Source: Erigeron canadensis
Lineage: Eukaryota > Streptophyta > Magnoliopsida > Asterales > Asteraceae
Assembly (NCBI RefSeq): GCF_010389155.1
Contig: NC_057768.1
Location: 41,767,633-41,831,632, forward strand
Direction of reading: 5' to 3'
Length of the DNA: 64,000 nucleotides
Of the stretch, positions 1 through 9,785 are shown one piece after another. Made by a program: the position numbers and the translations under genes. A model generated the notes under the pieces. The model worked only from the letters and a program-made list of their open reading frames with translations, made no database searches and was not told the origin of the DNA. The first letter of the stretch is position 1. Each line of letters starts with the position of its first letter.

Positions 1-660
1 TTGTCTTAACTAGGTTTATTTTAGATAACATCCTTATAATTGATCATGAATTTAAACCCATTAATGAAAAATCCTAACACTCCATGTTACTTGATTTGAT
101 AGAATAGTCTTCTAAATATATAGTAATATAGTCACTTTACCGATTGATAGCTATTGTGAGTAAGCCTGAAATTAGATCCACAAGAGCTACTTTAAAACAA
201 TCTAATATATAGATTTCAAGAAAGAAAAAGAAAATGATAAGTTTTCATTAATAAATATTCATACCTAACAAACATTTTATTTCAGTCAATTGAAAAATCA
301 AAGAAGCTTAATTGTTTAGATCATAACATAGGTGTGAAATGACTACTAAATACACATATGAATCCATCACTCGAAATATAACGTCCTTGTGTATTTTGAA
401 AGTCCATTCGATATGAAGTTTAAGTTTCTCCTAATTTGAATATAAATTATATTGTACTTGTTTTATAATAACCAATTATATATATATGGACCAACTAGCA
501 AGACGCTATAGATAAAAATAAATAATAACTTTACATCATAAAAGTATCCGGATATACAACAACAAAAGATAATCTAAATTCTCAAACGAAAATATAATTG
601 CGATAACCATAAAAGAGTTGAAAAAATATTTATATTAGGAGGCTTAAAGACAAGAGAAAA
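1..660. other. AT-rich intergenic DNA, no gene seen
   Basis: No open frame of useful length, no recognisable domain, and no clear terminal repeats are visible in this stretch. Confidence 0.5.
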
Positions 661-699
661 ACTCTATACATTGAAACCTAAATATTGAAAAATCAAGTT

Positions 700-830
700 T
701 TATTTAGTCATTTTAAAATATTTATTCAATGTAGTTCGAACCCGGATCTCTTATAAGATTTCATGTCACCTTACCAATAGCACAATAGAGCTGGTTCGAT
801 AAATCACTTACACTATCTAGGCTATAATGT
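700..830 (-). repeat. Possible tRNA-derived SINE remnant
   Basis: Read on the minus strand there is a box A-like segment (TATTGGTAAGG, near 767-780) followed about 35 bases later by a box B-like GGTTCGAACTAC (732-743). This is the internal pol III promoter layout of tRNA-derived SINEs. I could not define a target duplication, so the limits are approximate. Confidence 0.35.
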
Positions 831-989
831 GTTAATTTTTATATGGGGTAGAGATTGAGGTGGTATAGTTAAACGAATATGTTTCTTTGATTCTCTCGTT
901 TGTTTCATACCATCATGTACTGCTACTTCCCTTTTCTTTATACAAGCAATTTATCAAACCTATAAGGCTATAACTCTTAATCATCTCCT

Positions 990-1147
990 AATAGCATCTA
1001 CAATGACAATAAGTCATTAAAAGCTTTTTTATCCTGCCATTTCATAAATACACTAACTTTAACCTACTAATATCATCTACAATGACAATAAGTCATTAAA
1101 AACGTTTTTATCCTGCCACTTTATAAATACACTAACTTTAACCTATT
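990..1147. repeat. Two-copy 79-bp tandem duplication
   Basis: A unit containing CATCTACAATGACAATAAG starts at 995 and again at 1074. The two copies are nearly identical through CACTAACTTTAACCTA and differ by a few substitutions, so the duplication is fairly recent. Confidence 0.75.
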
Positions 1148-1670
1148 AAAAAGTCTCCGCTTTTTTGAGCTTTTTTATTAGATTAACATCTATTGTTATA
1201 TAATTAGAAAAAAGTTTTTGTATTCAATGGTGTCAACTTTTACAAAAATAATTTTCTTTAAAATAAGTCATTTATTATATACCATTGGAGATATCTTAAG
1301 CATGCTACAAAGTTAGATATTGATAGTTGATTATCACATTGCTTAAACTGATTCAAATTTTAAAACTTTGTTTATTACATTATAGAATATCTTATTATCT
1401 ATTTTAGTACAAAAGGCACAAACATTATTTATTTTTGGTTTTTACATGAAAAAGAATTACAGTACTACTTTTGAGCACTTGATTTTTTCATAGGTAAAAC
1501 CGTAAAACAAATGTGCGACCCTACCACAAGAAACTAATTTGGTCTATCAAGGCCACGATTGGTTGTTTAATTTCTACTTTCAAATATCAATCAATATTGC
1601 TGGGTCCTATTAATGGAACATAAAATGATAAATCATCATCATAAACTTGTTTGATCGGCTCAAATGTTAA

Positions 1671-1959
1671 GACTATCTTCAATGGGGTATTCTTAAGTGT
1701 CTTTAGATATCCTTTGTCATTAAAACTTGTCCAAATCTAAGAATTTTTTGAATGATGCCCTTACCTAAGGGCATGCCCTTACTTGTCCTTACATAATATA
1801 TTTTTGTTTTTAGTAGAGGTAAAAAGATATGTAAGGATGTTTGTATGGTTGGAGATAAAATTATAAGATTTGAAAGATTTGTAAAGATGTATAAGAATTT
1901 GTAAGATGTATAAGGATATGATATGTCAGTTCAAGGCGTTATTAGCATTGGAGATAGCC
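1671..1959. mobile_element. MITE with TAA target duplication (Harbinger-like)
   Basis: The left end GACTATCTTCAATG and the right end CATTGGAGATAGCC form imperfect terminal inverted repeats. TAA flanks both sides (1668-1670 and 1960-1962). The 289-bp interior has no coding capacity. A 3-bp TAA duplication is typical of PIF/Harbinger (Tourist-like) elements; the family assignment is inferred from it. Confidence 0.6.
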
Positions 1960-2035
1960 TAAGTACCAATAGTGATCATGTATCCCCCAATATTTTCCAT
2001 TATCTCAAAATTTAAATAAAACAGCTTTAACATAA

Positions 2036-2378
2036 GGGAGTGTTTGGTATGAGAGAATCATAAAGAATGAAAATGTAATAGAGAATGAAAATAGTGAGAA
2101 AGAGAATTAGTATTTGGAAAGATAATGGATTCTGTCATTTGGTAGCCACAGATAATGAATATATATATATAAAAATTTAAATAATAATACATTTATTACA
2201 TATAACAACTTAAAAAAAAAAATTCATTCTCAACCATTCTCTACAATTTGTAGAGAATGGAGAGAATAGAATTGATTCTCCTTTCTCCTTTCTCATTCTT
2301 TTTATTTGTTGCAAACAAACAAGGGAAGTCTTTTTTATTTCCTTTCTCCCATTTCCATTCCATCATACTAAACACCCC
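2036..2378. mobile_element. Tourist/PIF-Harbinger MITE
   Basis: Terminal inverted repeats begin GGGAGTGTTTGGTATGA on the left and end TCATACTAAACACCCC on the right. TAA duplicates flank the element (2033-2035 and 2379-2381). The interior is AT-rich, with internal complementarity around AGAGAATGGAGAGAAT. The 343-bp length and non-coding interior fit a non-autonomous Tourist-like MITE. A short open frame inside it (2257-2475) is not a gene. Confidence 0.75.
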
Positions 2379-2381
2379 TAA

Positions 2382-3091
2382 GTATGTTGATGTTATTCTC
2401 AAAAATATTTTAAAAGTTATATATTTTATATTAAATTACTTGTATAGCGATTATCTCTTAATTTTTGAAATATAAATTTAAAACAAAAAACAAACGGTTA
2501 TGGAATCAAGAATGGTCAAATGTTGTTTGGCCACATTTACATTAAATTCATGTAAATTCTCATCAGAAAAAGCGGTGATAATTCCTAAGTAACGATTCCT
2601 AAGTAACGACTTTGTTGTTGACATTGAAAATTACATATCTCCAAATATATAATTAAACGAAATTTGCTAATGGCGACCTTAAAGACAATGGGAAAAAGAA
2701 AAGCCTCGATCACTAGGCGTACTCGCAACTTCCTTTTCGATTAAAACTTAAAAGAGAATTATGACGGTAACGAAATGTACAAATCAAATAGATTTATCGA
2801 AAACTTTTATTTAATAAAACGTCAGAATACAAATAATAATTACTTAGATTGAGGTGCAAAAACCATAAATACTACTACTAATTTAAGTTCATCAAGAATA
2901 AAATTAAAAATAATGAACAAATGCAATCACCCTTACCCTTAAGTCCTTAACAAATTCAAACAACAATGTAATTCCAAACTGTTAAAAACATATTTCCATC
3001 ATAAAAATCAATGAAAATATTTCTACAAAATTAAAAATAAAATAAAATAATGAATAATCATAATTCACAAGTAAATATTATGACATCACAA
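2382..3091. other. Intergenic DNA and 3' flank of the downstream minus-strand gene
   Basis: AT-rich, no coding potential. The part nearest 3090 would hold the 3' untranslated region and polyadenylation signals of the proline-rich gene, but I cannot place a specific poly(A) site. Confidence 0.4.
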
Positions 3092-3538
3092 TCAAGAATT
3101 CACAGGACCAGGAGACACCTGAACTGGACTCGGCGGACTAAACACTTGTGGCGGAGCAGCCGTTACATCAGCCGGTGGTGCAACTACAGTAGCTGGCGGA
3201 AGAGCTGGGGGAGGCGGTGGTGATGGATTATTGACCGGCGTCGGTGTTGATGGTGGAGGTTGAGAACTTTCCGGCAGCGGTGGTGGTGGCGGCGGTGGTG
3301 AGCTGGAATTCACAGTAGAATCCGATGGATTAGAAGGAGAAGCAGGTAATGACGGAAATGGCAATTGTGGCGGCGGAGAGTAGTCGGAAAATGAGCAATC
3401 TTGGGCGTCGGAGCATTGATGAGATTTAGGATTGGTGTGATGTCGGATGATACCGAAACCAATTACAAGACCAGTTATTATGATTACAGAGATTATGAAA
3501 ATGAATATCTTTGTAGCTTTACCTATGTAACACAACAT
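3092..3538 (-). CDS. Small proline-rich single-pass membrane protein
   Basis: Encodes about 148 residues without introns. From the chosen start the protein opens with a short basic stretch (MLCYIGKATK), then one hydrophobic membrane segment (residues about 11-30), then a proline-rich tail with runs such as SPPPPPPPLPESS and many PSPP or PPPP motifs, ending VSPGPVNS. This arrangement recalls small plant proteins of unknown function whose N-terminus resembles MCYVGKATKIF, and extensin-like domains facing the cell wall. The frame stays open upstream to an ATG at 3658 (188 residues), but the extra 40 residues lack family-like features, so I prefer the internal start. A proline-rich tail outside the membrane could contact pectin or wall proteins; that role is inferred, not shown. 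It lies alone between transposons. Confidence 0.6.
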   Translation of the reverse strand: MLCYIGKATKIFIFIISVIIITGLVIGFGIIRHHTNPKSHQCSDAQDCSFSDYSPPPQLPFPSLPASPSNPSDSTVNSSSPPPPPPPLPESSQPPPSTPTPVNNPSPPPPPALPPATVVAPPADVTAAPPQVFSPPSPVQVSPGPVNS

Positions 3539-3718
3539 TTTTATTTTTCTTTCTATACCTATATGATGATATATGCAAGTGTAGAATAATAGAAGCTGGG
3601 AGTGGGAATGTGAAGAAGTGAAAAATGGTCGATTATTTTTTGTTTTGTTGTCACTCACTCATGAGAGTGTGGTTGGATGTAGATTTTTATTATTATTTTA
3701 TTTATTAATTATAAATAA

Positions 3719-3972
3719 GAGTTAATGACATAACTCGTCCCTGTGATTTATCAAAATAGTCACCTTTCGTCCTTAAAAATCCAAAACCTTAGGGACAGTC
3801 CTTTATAGAAGGATAAGGTTCACGTTTGGTCTGTTGACCATTTGACCGTTATCTTCTCTCTGTTAAACCCCCAACGTGCCTCCCACGTGAGGGGTATTCT
3901 AGTCATTTCGACTCTAAAGGACGAAATGTGACTATTTTGGTAAACGACAGAGACGATTTATGTCATTAACTC
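3719..3972 (+). mobile_element. 254-bp MITE, copy 1 of an inverted pair
   Basis: Ends are near-perfect inverted repeats: GAGTTAATGACATAA on the left and TGTCATTAACTC on the right, with complementarity continuing inward (TCGTCCCTGTG against CAGAGACGA). No coding capacity. It sits just upstream of the proline-rich gene, and a second copy lies at 5063-5313 in the opposite orientation. I could not settle the target duplication, so the superfamily is open. Confidence 0.7.
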
Positions 3973-4121
3973 TTTACAAAAACCAAAAGGTATAATTATT
4001 TCTTTTAATAATAATAATAATAATAAAAAATCATCCTCTTATTTTCCAATCCTTTTAAACTTTTCCATGGATATATCTATACATCTGCATCTATCACTTT
4101 CTAAGTATAAATCTATACATA

Positions 4122-4330
4122 AGTAAGTAAGTAACTGCTCAGTGCCGCCTTCCGCGGGTTTTGAGCCCCAATACCTCGACGGTGTATGGGGGAGGTTAAG
4201 ATGTAGGCAGACCTTACCTCTACCAAAGTAGAGAGGCTATTTCCCGTTTCTACCTAAATGGTAGAAAAGGCCCTCCAACCTTTGCATGGGATGAGGATCG
4301 ACCCCATGACCTCTGTCTCCAGAGGCAAGG
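4122..4330 (-). mobile_element. tRNA-type SINE with 17-bp target duplication
   Basis: The insert is flanked by perfect direct repeats GTATAAATCTATACATA at 4105-4121 and 4331-4347. Read on the minus strand it has a box B-like GGGGTCGATCC near its 5' part, a segment resembling plant Au-type SINEs (AGCCTCTCTACTTTGGTAGAGG, in part), and a 3' end of TTACTTACTTACTT. Length about 209 bp. A diverged relative lies at 6959-7163. Confidence 0.75.
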
Positions 4331-4387
4331 GTATAAATCTATACATATATCTCTAAATTTTTCATATATCTCATTCTGTCACCCTCT

Positions 4388-4432
4388 CTCTCTCTCTATC
4401 ATTCTCTCTTTCTCTCTCTCCCTCTCTCTAAG
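4388..4432. repeat. CT-rich microsatellite
   Basis: Interrupted (CT)n tract of about 45 bases. No element is associated with it other than the nearby SINE. Confidence 0.8.
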
Positions 4433-4439
4433 TTACCGT

Positions 4440-5062
4440 TTGTACATTTTTTCTGAAACTGTTTTTGGAGTTTCCGGCTACCTGACCAGAAAACCACACG
4501 CTGGACATTAGCATCAACAATACCTAGCCCACACTACCGCCACCGCTAATCACTACACCACCAAAAACCGTCGGCACCTCACAATTCACCACCACCAACG
4601 TCGGCACATCACCAACTCCGTTAGACCCATTCATCACCACCACCAACGTCACACCCCACTTGACCCTCCACACCACATCTGGCAGTCGCAAACGGAGACC
4701 CGCATGTAGTTGTGCTCGCATATCCGTCGGGCACCACACCGTCGGCCTATATCTAAATCTGTAAAATTTGTTGTCATCATTTATATCTAGATCCATATAT
4801 ATCTAATGGCCTAAAAAAGCCCAACGGTGGTTAGTAGAAAGTGGTGGTATCCCCATATTCATTCATTCTTTTTTTGTAGTGTTCTCATCCTTTGATTAAT
4901 GGCAGCCATTTCATTTGAATAGATGAATGAAATTGGATAGATTGATTTTCAAATAGAGATATATGTATTATTGTGTTTATGTATATGTATATATGTATTT
5001 AATTTTAAAATATCTAGGCTTTAAGTAAGTAAAACAAAAGGATAAAAAAATATTAGGTTTTT
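4440..5062. other. Intergenic DNA between MITE copies, CAC-rich patch
   Basis: Contains a CCACCA-rich patch (about 4535-4690) that keeps a minus-strand frame open for 90 codons. The predicted peptide is simple in composition and matches no domain I know, so no gene is called. Confidence 0.4.
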
Positions 5063-5313
5063 GTAATGACATAAATCGCCCCTGTGGTTTACCTAAATAG
5101 TCACATTTCGTCCTTTAGAGTGGAAATGACTATAATACCCCTCACGTGGGAGGCACGTGGTGGGTTTAACGGAGTGATGGTGACAGTTAATTAGTCAAAG
5201 GACCAAACGTGAACCTTATCCTCCTATAAAGGACTGTCCTTGAGGTTTTGGATTTTTAAGGACGAAAGGTGACTATTTTGCTAAACCACAGGGACGATCT
5301 ATGTCATTAACTC
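5063..5313 (-). mobile_element. 251-bp MITE, copy 2 of an inverted pair
   Basis: The same element as at 3719-3972 but reversed: the order of internal landmarks (CCTCACGTG, CAAACGTGAACCTTATCC, GGACTGTCC) is the mirror of copy 1. Ends are GTAATGACATAAATCG and GTCATTAACTC. Confidence 0.7.
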
Positions 5314-5357
5314 TATAAATAATGATACATTTTCTTAAAACTATTGTATTTTTATAA

Positions 5358-6927
5358 GGTCTCTCCCTAAGCTACCTTTATCTTTCCCTCTTCCACACAT
5401 CTTTCACACTGCCACATCAGTTTTTCTCTCTCTTCATCCATCTCTTCCACAATCATTCTCTATAACCCCTCTTCCACACCTCTTTCACACTTTATTTTTT
5501 TTTTATTTTATATTTACATAAAATTAAAACTAAACTTAATATTATTAATAATAAAACATTACAACTAAATTAAAAAAACATTACAATTAAACATTACCAC
5601 TAAAAATAAAACACATAACACACTTAAAAATAAAACATTACAAGGAAAAATAAACATTACGATTATTAAAAAATAAACTACTCGTCGTCGGCGGTCTGGT
5701 CGTCCTCGTCCTCCTCTGGGTCGTGGCTAGGACCCGGCTGTGGCGCCGGTGCCGCCGGTGCATAAAACGAGCTACCGAAGTTCTCTTGCAAGTATTGACG
5801 ATATCTCATATGTGCTTCAAAGTCGTTTTGCAACAAGCCCGTCGGAATTGGTCTCGCTAAAAACTTCATGGCATTTCTAATCTCGGCCTGTCGCAAAGCA
5901 TCTTGTTGTGTTTGAAGATAAGAACTAATCTGTTGAGCCATTTCAGAACCCGAAGATCGACCCGATGTGGCATCGGATGAACTAGATAACCTGCGGCTAA
6001 CATTACGACCTGGTGGTCGCCTAATGGGGTCTGACCCAAATAAGGCCTCAAATGGGGTCGGGGTGGGGGTGGGAATGGGAATGGGAATGGGGGTCCCGCC
6101 TAATGGAATATCATCGACGGTCAAATCTACTGCCGGAGCTTGTCGACTACTCGTGGCCTCGTTTACATTCCAAACGTTGGACAAGGTTTTAAGAAGGTCA
6201 TAGCAACTTTAGTAATGCCAAGATTTCTCCCATGTTTGTTTCTTGTATAGTTTCACAGCCGCATCCACCACATGTTGCTCATCCGCCCTACTTTGTCGGA
6301 CGTGCTCGCTAACCTTCTTCAATGCTGCACCAAATGCCTTAACAATCTTTTTAATCTTGTTCCATTTGCCATGTATTTGGCTCTTCGTATGTGGTGCGTA
6401 TTGTGTTTCATTGTTAAACATCTCCACCACTTGATTAGGACCTATTGGGGGCGGGTTGGATGAGGTTGAAGCATGGCTTGTTTGGCCTTGGTTAGTTGAC
6501 AACATAGCCGGCATCGGGTTTTCTAGAAAGTGATTCCAAATGTCGTTAATTTGGTTTTCATTGTTTGACATGGTTTAGAGATGGAGTGGGAGTGAAAGAT
6601 TTTTTTGATATTGTGAAGAAAATGAAAGGAGTTGTGAAGAAAATAAAATAAGTGGTGAAGAAGGAGATGCGAGAAGGTAGTATATATAGATGAAAAGTGT
6701 GGAAAAAAAAATTAAACAAACTAGCCGTTTGTTTTTGAAAAAATTTGAAAAAACAAATTTTTTTTTTTTTTTTACGTTGGAATGGTCCCACAGACGCTCT
6801 CCCTCGTCAAAGAGGATCAATCGGTCGAAGTGAGTTGAAGGAAGAGGCTGTCGACGGGCGCACCCCCTAAGCTAGCTTCGGCGACGAGCCGGTCGAAGAG
6901 TGGTTGACGATGGCTTAGTGAGCGGCC
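5358..6927 (-). mobile_element. Non-autonomous PIF/Harbinger element carrying ORF1 only
   Basis: Left end GGTCTCTCCCTAAGCTA and right end TGGCTTAGTGAGCGGCC are imperfect inverted repeats (13 of 17 positions agree). The element is flanked by TAA on both sides (5355-5357 and 6928-6930), the signature of PIF/Harbinger. Inside, on the minus strand, is one broken ORF1-like gene. No DDE transposase frame (ORF2, ALP1-like) is present in the 1.57 kb, so the element would need a transposase supplied elsewhere. It may derive from a longer element by internal deletion. The family name rests on the 3-bp duplication and the ORF1 resemblance. Confidence 0.65.
5678..6571 (-). pseudogene. Harbinger ORF1-like (NAM-associated/Myb-like) gene with in-frame stop
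   Basis: Translation from the ATG at 6569-6571 gives 120 residues to a TAA at 6209-6211. The same frame then continues for about 176 more codons to 5678. The N-terminal part has a SANT/Myb-like region with HGKWNKIKK and KLYKKQTWEKSWHY, as in the DNA-binding ORF1 of plant Harbinger elements and the related NAM-associated proteins. The C-terminal part has a Pro/Thr-rich linker (IPIPIPTPTPTP), a predicted helix rich in Gln and Ala, and an acidic tail ending DEDDQTADDE. One stop codon is the only visible lesion, so loss of function looks recent, or the two halves are read separately. There is no partner transposase gene nearby. In Harbinger biology ORF1 and the transposase act together in the nucleus. 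Confidence 0.6.
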
Positions 6928-6958
6928 TAAGTACTTTTAAGTCTTAACTATCTTTGGA

Positions 6959-7163
6959 ACGAAAAAGAAAGAAACTGTTCGGTTCATTTTCTGCAGGTTT
7001 TGAAGCTCAATACCACAATGGTGTATTGAGAGATTAAGATGTAGACATGTCTTATTTTTACCTAAGTAGAGAAGTTGCTTCCATTTTTTTTATTTAAGTG
7101 GTAAAAAAATCCCTTCAACCTTTGCATAGGATAATGATCTAACACATGACTTTTGTTTATGCC
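6959..7163 (-). mobile_element. Diverged second copy of the 4.1-kb SINE family
   Basis: Shares a line of landmarks with the SINE at 4122-4330 (TTTTGAAGCTCAATACC, GAGATTAAGATGTAGAC, CTTCAACCTTTGCAT) at clearly lower identity. Its box B is degraded. Candidate target duplications TTAACTATCTTTGGA (6944-6958) and TTACCTATCGTTGGA (7164-7178) differ at two positions, which fits an old insertion. Confidence 0.55.
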
Positions 7164-7504
7164 TTACCTATCGTTGGATTGTGATTGAAAGAATATTTCA
7201 AAAGGTTTTATGGTCAAAGATTATTTTGTAAATGGGAGTCATTTTTGATTTATCTGTACAGTTCAGGTGTAGTTTATATGTAACTGGTTTCAACCATTTT
7301 TCTAATCATCCACAAGATAACCTTAAAATATGATTTAAATGTGAAATTTCTAGTGAAAAACTTAAATCATAATCACCAATACAATTTGAATTTTACAAGC
7401 AGCAAGATCAATAACAACAAAATTAAGATTTGTGAAATATACATGTTATCATTGTACGATATTATGAAGATTACCTAAACATTTTTTGGGATTAAACGTT
7501 ATAT

Positions 7505-7702
7505 TTTTTTGAAAGGTGAATTTCGCTGAAAACTTCGTGTCGTCATTCGACAGCGTGAGGTCTAACATACGTTGTCTGAATCGGGTCCGCTCTAGAGATT
7601 ATAGAGCTCTCTCAAAGTAGAAACGCTTATTTTAAATATCCGATGGGGGGAGAACCCCCTACTAATCTGTCCGAAAACACGACAATTAATATGGGTAAAC
7701 CC
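7505..7702 (-). mobile_element. About 198-bp retroposon with perfect 18-bp target duplication
   Basis: The 18-bp direct repeats TGGGATTAAACGTTATAT at 7487-7504 and 7703-7720 bracket the insert exactly. On the minus strand the insert starts GGGTTTACCC and ends in a short A-rich tail (CCTTTCAAAAAAA). The long duplication and A tail indicate LINE-mediated retroposition. I see no clear tRNA boxes, so it may be a SINE of another origin or a processed fragment. Confidence 0.65.
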
Positions 7703-7720
7703 TGGGATTAAACGTTATAT

Positions 7721-8367
7721 ATTTATATGTTTTAAAATTCATTTTGTTAAGGTAGAAATGCATTGTTACTAACGCATGATGACAAATGGTAATAGAGGAT
7801 GTTAATTTGGGAAGTGTGGGGGTGGGTGCACTCAGCTGGCAGTGTTGGCCACGTGAAAGCCAATATAGGTTTTTTTTTCTTCTTATTTTTTAGTTTTTTT
7901 TGGTCATAGTGGTATCGCCATCGGTTTACCCCCGTGAGTCCGTGACCGTGACGATCTAAATTGTAGGTGGGTTGCCATGCTATCCAAAATACGAGTAATT
8001 GTTTTTTTTTTCTCTAATGTAAAGTTAATTAGCAGCCTAAAACATCACAATCCCATGACCCATATATACCGTTTTTGGTCCTTATCATATTTCCATCTTT
8101 TTTGAAGGCCGGAAGGATTTTATTTAATTTGTATAGCACACCCAAAGAATTAAGCAGGGGCCCTTAATCTGTATATATATGTGTTGCTTACTAATCATCC
8201 TTTTATATATAGAGAATTAATAAAAGTTTTGAACGTTGAATCAAATTCCCTGATTGTCAATTAATCAAATGCAACCACTTGAGTTGAAGACTTGAAGATC
8301 AACTCGAGTTTTTTCCTTAGAAAAACTCAAGTTCATAGTGATAAAGTTTGGCTGTATTGTGTTTACT
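7721..8367. other. Intergenic DNA, nothing coding
   Basis: AT-rich with poly-T tracts near 7868 and 8000. No open frame, terminal repeat or RNA gene seen. Confidence 0.4.
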
Positions 8368-8383
8368 CACATATATGTTGTCA

Positions 8384-8658
8384 CTTGCCTAGTGGTAAGG
8401 AAATCACTGGAAGATCTTTAGGTTTCAGGTGCGATCCCCGTTTGACACAAAAAATAATAATCCTTTAAGGTACCCGTTACCAATGAAGCCTAGACCGACA
8501 TGTGAAGTTTAAATACATGGGTTCGATCCTTCGGGGTGCCCAGATCATGTGGGGATTATGATGGATGTATTGTACCGACATCATATGGCTCATACGGGGT
8601 GACTCAATGGGTATCCAATTGTGGTACTAGTGTCAGGGTTCCCTCTATTACCTTTTTT
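8384..8658 (+). mobile_element. tRNA-derived SINE
   Basis: Starts with a tRNA-like head: box A region TGCCTAGTGGTAAGG (8386-8400) and box B-like GGTGCGATCCCCG about 30 bases on. It ends in CCTTTTTT, a pol III-type stop. Near-identical direct repeats CACATATATGTTGTCA (8368-8383) and CACATATGTATGTTGTCA (8659-8676) flank it as a target duplication. A related-looking SINE is at 34968. Confidence 0.7.
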
Positions 8659-8963
8659 CACATATGTATGTTGTCATATTAAAATTTTTTTCCCCACAAA
8701 TCCCGTTTGGTGGACTCAACAAGTCAGTTACTTGGAACATTGTTCGATATAATTTTTTAAAGTTTTGTCTTTAACAAATAAAAAAATTTATTATCAATGA
8801 GAAATGATCTAAGTAATTAAATATAAAAAAAACTAACATAAAAATAAAACCTTATGTTGCCTTTATATCACCAAGTTTTGTGTCAAGCTCACATGAACCT
8901 AAAATTCAATTTCAAAGTGGATGTGCAAGATTCATCACAAAGTGTTAAAATAATATAATAATG

Positions 8964-8967
8964 AAAA
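8964..8967 (-). terminator. Pol III terminator of tRNA-Ala
   Basis: Plus-strand AAAA next to the tRNA 3' end is TTTT in the transcribed sense, the minimal RNA polymerase III stop. Confidence 0.7.
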
Positions 8968-9040
8968 TGGAGATGCGGGGTATCGATCCCCGTACCTCTC
9001 GCATGCTAAGCGAGCGCTCTACCATCTGAGCTACATCCCC
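8968..9040 (-). tRNA. tRNA-Ala (AGC)
   Basis: The minus strand reads GGGGATGTAGCTCAGATGG and folds as a full cloverleaf. It has a 7-bp acceptor stem with one G-U pair (GGGGATG with CATCTCC), D arm GCTC/GAGC, anticodon arm CTCGC-TTAGCAT-GCGAG with anticodon AGC, a 5-base variable loop, and T arm CGGGG-ATCGATA-CCCCG. Position 73 is A, and CCA is not encoded, as expected for a nuclear gene. There is no intron. A TTTT terminator follows directly, and CAA lies just upstream, as is usual at plant tRNA starts. It closely matches my memory of plant tRNA-Ala(AGC) and looks functional. Confidence 0.95.
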
Positions 9041-9399
9041 TTGATGCAACTTTTCGTTTTGTTAGCCGTCACCTTGTTTCATTTGACACTAATATATATA
9101 CACAGTTATAACTATTATTACAAGCTATTCTTATATGTTCCTTTTTGTTTTTTTTTTTTATATAAAACTAGAACTGTTGGTAGCCATATTCTATTCAAAA
9201 TCACATACTTAAAAATATTTTTTCTTCCTAAGGTACGATCAAAACTTTTTTTGTAAAAAAAAAAAAAGAAAAAGCCAAATTGTCCCTCAACATCTAAATT
9301 TCTTCCCAACATTAATAATTATAGTTTCATTATCTTCACATTTTTTCCCAACATTTTCTTCTTATCTTTTTTTAACCTTTTCAGATTATTATCATAAAC

Positions 9400-9407
9400 T
9401 ATATATA
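9400..9407 (+). promoter_or_regulatory. Putative TATA box of the formin gene
   Basis: TATATATA followed by CATACATC lies about 380 bases before the chosen formin start. It implies a 5' untranslated leader of roughly 350 bases. Other AT-rich sites nearby make this tentative. Confidence 0.35.
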
Positions 9408-9785
9408 CATACATCTTTTGAAAGTTTTTCAATCTTCTTCCAGCACATATATTCTGCATTTGAGAGTCAAAAATGGGATAGACCCATACATTTCTTTTTG
9501 TCTGAAATTATATGATTTGAATTTATTTCAAATCATTTTCAAAGGCAAAAAGATTTGTGGGTTTTTTCCTAATCGATTCTCATTAGCAGAATAACAATTT
9601 CTCCCAAAAAGACTAATAAGCAAAAGGGATTATTCAAAGATCACATTAATTTATTTGTTGGGAATTTAGTGAGGTTTTGAATCATTCTTTATGCAAGGGA
9701 TTTTCGAGGTTGTTCGTGGGATTAATATATAGAGGCTTGAGTCAATGTTCGTATTGGTGCAAGTCTATTAAAGACATTGATTCAA

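Noticed and set aside
2257..2475. 72-codon plus-strand open frame
   Set aside because: Lies mostly inside a MITE and crosses its end; composition is AT-driven Phe/Leu/Ile.
4524..4796. 90-codon minus-strand open frame
   Set aside because: Arises from CCACCA-rich simple sequence; no domain, no splice or promoter context.
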